A stretch of 64,000 nucleotides of DNA from contig JAWNZC010000025.1 in assembly GCA_035771165.1 (NCBI GenBank), positions 1-64,000 of the forward strand, read 5' to 3'. A model generated the notes under the pieces. That model had not been told where the DNA came from. It saw nothing but the letters and a program-made list of their open reading frames with translations, and ran no database searches. Source of the DNA: Paragorgia papillata. Lineage: Eukaryota; Cnidaria; Anthozoa; Scleralcyonacea; Coralliidae. The position numbers and the translations under genes were made by a program. How positions within the stretch are numbered: the stretch's first letter is position 1; the number at the start of each line of letters is the position of its first letter. Below are positions 41,501 through 47,500 of this stretch, one piece after another.

Positions 41501-44500
41501 GTTTGTTGCTTGAACTGCTTTACATTTAATTATTTTAAACACACCAAGGCCTCCACCCCTAATCTTTAGAGTGGTTCACGAGATGAAAATATTGTTGGTA
41601 ATGTTTCTGCATAATTCTAAAGATAATATGGTAGTTGGTAATTGTGCAAAGGTTCATTTCAAAATTGTCAAAAACAAAGTTGTATTTTACGTGCAAAGTT
41701 TATATTTTGGAGCGCCGCCATTAAATTGGCCGTGTTTGAGAAGAATGAGTTGAGGAGAACCTATGACGTTATTGATTCTATGGCGTCATAAGCTTCCTCG
41801 ACTCATTCTTCTCAAGCTCGGCCACTTTAATGGCGGCACTCCAAAATACAAACTTCACACGTAAATATCACCTTGTCTTCAACGAATTTCGAAATGAAAC
41901 TTTGCACGATTACTAATTACCATAACATCTTTAGAATTATATGCAAAAACATTGCCAACAATATTTTCATCATAGAACCACTTTAAATGTCGCCACAGAT
42001 CAATTGGTAGTTTGTTTACTTTATTTTTTGGCAAGTGTTTTCTTTTTCTTTCCGAAAATGTTTTCCCACGCTTTTTCCCGTGCCCCGTTGAAAAATGGAA
42101 TACGTCCGACAACCAGTCAAAAACATTGTTGTATATACCGTATCCAGAGACACAAGACTGGAAAATGTCTGCGCAGTGCCGTATTCGTATTTTGTCGCAG
42201 AAAATGTTTGCCATTTACACACTTTACCTGGTATGGTTTTCGTGTCGGCACAAAAGCTATCGGATAGGCCTTCTGTTCACACACAAAACGCCTGTTCCGT
42301 CACAATTTTTGTACTACAGTACAACGCCGCTGCAATCTTATCTAAATCATGCAGGAAATACTAAATGATTTAATTTTGATTAGAAATTAAGAAACTGATT
42401 AGAAGCAGTGGCGTGGTGTATATCTATACATATCTTCTGAAGAAAATCTGGATAAATTTAAAGCTGTTCTTTGTACTTGTTGAATTTAGTTGAATTGAAA
42501 TTACGAAGACAAAGTCAAAGTGTTTTGGTAAGTCTTTTTGCCTTTTGCAAGTTTCGAGTCAGGTTGGTATTTTGTATTTTAAAAGTCTTTGGTATATAAC
42601 AAAACGCTTGTTGACTTTTGCCTCGAGAAACATCGAGTTTTACGGTCCCTCAGCGGGCTAAAGCCCTCGGGTGACATTGAAGCCTTTGGGTCCATAAAAC
42701 TCGATGTTTCCCTCGGCGCCAGTCAACAAGTGTATATTGTATACTGGACTGTCAAAATCTGCTAATCTTTTTCTTTTCTTATAATTATGAACCTTCATAA
42801 AAATTAAAAAGTCACGGTATTTTATCTGAACACATATAGGTTGATAAAAATAGCTCATACAGTACCTTGTCATAACATAAAATGGTACATTTTTCAAATT
42901 TTCTAATTTCAATAAAATGGGTTCTATTTTTTCTGCGTAACGATTGAGATTACGTTTTTGATTGGAAAGCTACAAGAAAAAATCAACAATTAGTTGAATA
43001 CTCACAATGATATGTGTGCAATGTAAAACGACTATTGTTTAATACTTGCAGAGCCTATGATCACAAGTGTTATCAAATCTATATAACCAGTGGTGTGGTG
43101 GCAAGTTTCAGGCTGGGGTGGCCAGATTAGCTTTGGCACCCCCTCCCCCCCCCCAAAAAAAAAAAAAAATAAAGAAAAAAGAAAAAAGACATTACTGTAT
43201 TTGATAAATGATCACATTTTTTGTTTTAAAATAACTGAAGTAGCAATATATAATATTACAACAAACAACGGGTTCTCTCAAAGACCACGCCAAGGAAGCG
43301 GCGAAGTAGCGCCAAACCTCTAGGGGGGTCCGGGGGCATGCTCCCACAGAACATTTTGAAATCTAGAGTCTCTGATATGCCATTTCCTGCATTTGAGTGA
43401 GATTTTACAGAATTCTGAAGATTATAAAACTTCATAGAAAACACAAAAGATTACAGATTTTAGATCTTTATATCCCCCCATTGAAGACCTAGCTATACAA
43501 AGAAATAGGTTTATTTTGTTAAGTTTTGGCGCCCTTGCTAGTTTTGGCACCCCTTCTGCAACCCCAGCTGCGGGTGGCCTTGCCCCTGGCCCCCCCCTGC
43601 CACCACACCACTGTATATAACATACCTCAGAATCACAATGCAATTGAACACACTTGTATAAAACAATGCCAGTCAAAATATCACAAAGCTGTTGGAGGAG
43701 AAAATATTGTTAAAGGGGATTGGCATTAAAAATTAAGTTTGTCTAATTTGAAAGAACTCATAAAATTGTAATAGAAGATCCTTTACAACTTTTTCGTATC
43801 TTTCTGCGTTTTCAAGATATTTCAATTTGTTTGATATGTAAATGGTGGTCTCTGACGTCAGGATTGGGGTAAAATATTTTCATACAGAGAAAAATCACTT
43901 ACATATCTAACATGAAATGTTCAACGTCGCAAGGAGTTTTTATGCGCACAGTTTCAAATGATTTCGCTGAACAAACTTAGAGATATAACTGGTTTTGCTA
44001 CATGCGAAAATATTTTACCCCACACCTGATGTTAGAGACCATCTCATTTACATATCAAATTGAAATATCTTGAAAACGAAGAGAGATACGAAAAAGTTGT
44101 AAAGGATGTTCTGTTACAATCTTATGAGTTCTTTCAAATTAGACAAACTTAATTTTTAATGCCAATCCCCTTTAATTTGAATTAATACTATACAAAATGG
44201 TACTTTGTGAAAGGACACTTTGTGAAAAGGTACTTTGCAAAATGGTACTATGTGAAATGGTACTTTGCAAAATGGTACTATGTACTATGTGAAATGGTAC
44301 TTTGTAAAATGGCACTTTTCAAAATAGTACTTTTCAAAATGGCACTTTGCCAAAAAATTATACTTTTCAAAAAGGAACTTTGCAAACTGGAATTTTTCAA
44401 AATGTTTCTTTGGAAAAATTTGAAAAATAGTACTTCACAAAATAGTACTTTTTGAAATGGTACTTTTTGAAATGGTAATTTTTGGAATGGTACTTTTTAG

Positions 44501-47500
44501 AATAGTACCTTGCAAAATGATACTTTGGAAAGTGATACTTTGCCAAATGGTACTTTGCAAGATGGTAATTTGAAAAATAGTACTTTTCAAAATTGTACTT
44601 TTTGGAATGATACTTTTTGGAATGGTACTTTTTAGAATAGCATCCTTGCCAAATAATACTTTGGAAAATGATACTTTGCAAGATGGTAATTTGAAAAATA
44701 GTACTTTTCAAAATTGTACTTTTTGGAATGATACTTTTTCGAATGGTACTTTTTAGAATAGCATCCTTGCTAAATGATACTTTGGAAAATGATACTTTGC
44801 AAGATGGTAATTTGAAAAAATTATACAGTTGTATAAATTGTACTTCTTGAAATGATACTTTTTGAAATGGTACTGTTTGGAATAGTCTTTGCGAAAATGA
44901 TACTTTGGAAAATGGTACTTTACATTAAGATGGTAATTTGAAAACTAGTACTTTGCCAAATTGTACTTTTTGAAATGGTACTTTTTGGAATGGTACTTTT
45001 TAGAATAGTCCTGGCAAAATGATACTTTGGAAAATAATGCTTTGGAAAAATGGTACTTTTGTGAAATGGTGCTTTGCAAAATTTGTACGTTGCAATATTA
45101 TGGTAATTTGCAAAACAGTACTTTCCAATTAAATGATACTTCACACAAGTACAGTGCACTACACTACATAACCATGATACTCACAATGAACAAAAATGGT
45201 ATAAAAAATTCATTGCCATTTTTTAACAGATGGAATAACAGCAGAACAAGTGGTGGCTGAAAATAAGAATTGGAACATGATAAATATAATTTGTTGATTA
45301 GCTACAAAGGCAGCCTGTACACTGGCAGTAATAAATTATTTATAAAAAGTTCTTTCCATATTTTAATACAATAGACCTTTCCGTATAATGTGAATGGATC
45401 ACATGATCTTTCTTTTTGATAAATCTAATTGGCTAATGTCCAAAGTTGTCTGAAGTCTTGGATGTCTGAAGTTTTGCAAGAGCCAAGAATGGTGATGCCT
45501 GGTTATATTTTAAGATGGCTGATTATTTGACCAGCAAAGTTCTGAGCCTTTTATTTTGAGCCATGCATCAAATGAAAACCCCTAACTAGGGAGAAAGACT
45601 TAAAAACAGAAAAAGCATTCATTTGTAATGGTATTGACCTGCTTGCAAGGGTGCATTTTAGATAGGTCACACCAAAGATCTTTGACGTGGACCTCAAGAG
45701 CACTCGGTGTACTGGTGTGCAATCATAGTGTTCATGGTGTAGCTGGCTTAAATGGTGTTATTAATTAGTCACTTTGTGACTTTTTAGTTCTTAGTGTTAC
45801 ATGTAGTTCTACCATATATATACATGTATGATATATTGTATTAGTTACACTTTACAGGGCTTTTCAATAATTAAGGCAGTGAAAGTTCCCATGAGTTTTG
45901 CGACAGCGGGCTACTTTTCTTTCAAATATCCTATACGCACCTTTTTCTCTACGATTTGTAAACATCAAATATACTTTACTCAACCTGAGCGACTTTTATT
46001 CCTTTTTTGAACAACCAGCAATCGATGTTTGTGTCCCAAACAAGATAATTTATCCTGTTAATTGTTTTTGGGTAATCCTATTTGATATGTATCCATTGTG
46101 GTTCTTGGCCACAGATGTTTTTTTTTTAAATAAAATTACGGGACGGCAGGACAGATGTATCAAAAGAACAAGCCCTGCATGTGGACTGTGCGATCATAGT
46201 ATGTGGTCACATCTGATGCAGTGTCAGTGTGATGAACTAGAAATACGAAGAAAACGAAGTCAAAGACATTGGAGAAAATCGGAACAAGAAAATGTCCTGT
46301 AGTGTCAGTGCAAGAAGCAGCTAGAATGGTTGCTGAGCTTAGAATGGCTTTAGTTGTAGTTTTAAGATAAATAAGCCTGAGATTCACGTAGATGCCACCT
46401 ACTTTAACATCGAACTACGCCTATAGAGCATGTGAAATTTGACTTTATCGCAATAATTAATTATGAAATATTGAATTGTCCAAATTCATAAAGAGTAAAT
46501 GAGCAAATATGTTTCTTAGTATACATTTACATAAAGCAATTATCCAATTATTTTCAGTGTACAAATTCAGTAATCTAACTTAATAGCAAATAATTCAGTA
46601 TCTTCAAGTTGGATTACTATGTTCATTGCAGAAATTGCTATGGGGGCCTGTTTCCGATGCACACCAGCATCTCACCAGCATAATCCGGCATTAGCATATA
46701 AAAAATCTTGGAGAATTTTATTTTTGCCATTTTGAAGACATCATTTGAAAACCTGTCTGAACGGTCCACCTGACATATTAAACTTGGTATAATCCAGCTG
46801 AAGTTTACATGGAATGAACCCTGACCTGTTTAGGTTAGCAAGACATGCAGTTTCATCCTGTAATCTGAGGACTGCAAATACATTGAATTCATATAATTTC
46901 ATATAAGAGTAAATGACACAATTACTCACAGTATTTTTAGGTTCAACCATTCAACTAGCTCTTACCTCATGTACTGTATCACCAGAGTAGGGGGATATTC
47001 CATAATCCAAAAGAGATAACCCTTCCAACACTTAAAAAAAAAAAAGAAAAATTGATGCTGTAGCCACACATTCAGTAATATGGAGTGCCATTGGTGCCAG
47101 ACTGCACAGAGTTGGGCAATGGCACACCTGAGACATTTAAACACCCCTGTGACATGTTGCATAGCATATGTTTGAAGATGCCTCTGCCACCCCTCCAGTG
47201 GTATTTTTGCCATTTTGAAGAACATTGTCCGGCAAGGCATTTTTGAAGGCACTCGGCCAGTGACATCAAATTGGAAAGGCTTGTTATTTATTTCAGTGTG
47301 ACTTTCAAGTTTACATGGAAACATCATACCCCTGCCTGCCCCTAAGTACACCCCCTGAGACAATGCAGTGCCACCTGCCTTCATAGATTTTACAGGACTG
47401 CTTACACTACCCAAGACAGTTTGCAGATATGGCAAAACTCAAAGGTACTATAAACATTTTTAGCAGACACATTCAATGAGACGAGCAGTTATAAGGTTCG

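Noticed and set aside
41879..42368. Cluster of overlapping ORFs on both strands
   Set aside because: Mutually exclusive frames in a PIGU intron, partly within a palindromic MITE; no homology recognised.
45898..46302. 134-aa ORF with CxxC/H residues as a zinc-finger gene
   Set aside because: It lies inside PIGU intron 2, overlaps opposite-strand ORFs, the cysteine spacing fits no finger I know, and there is no splice support.
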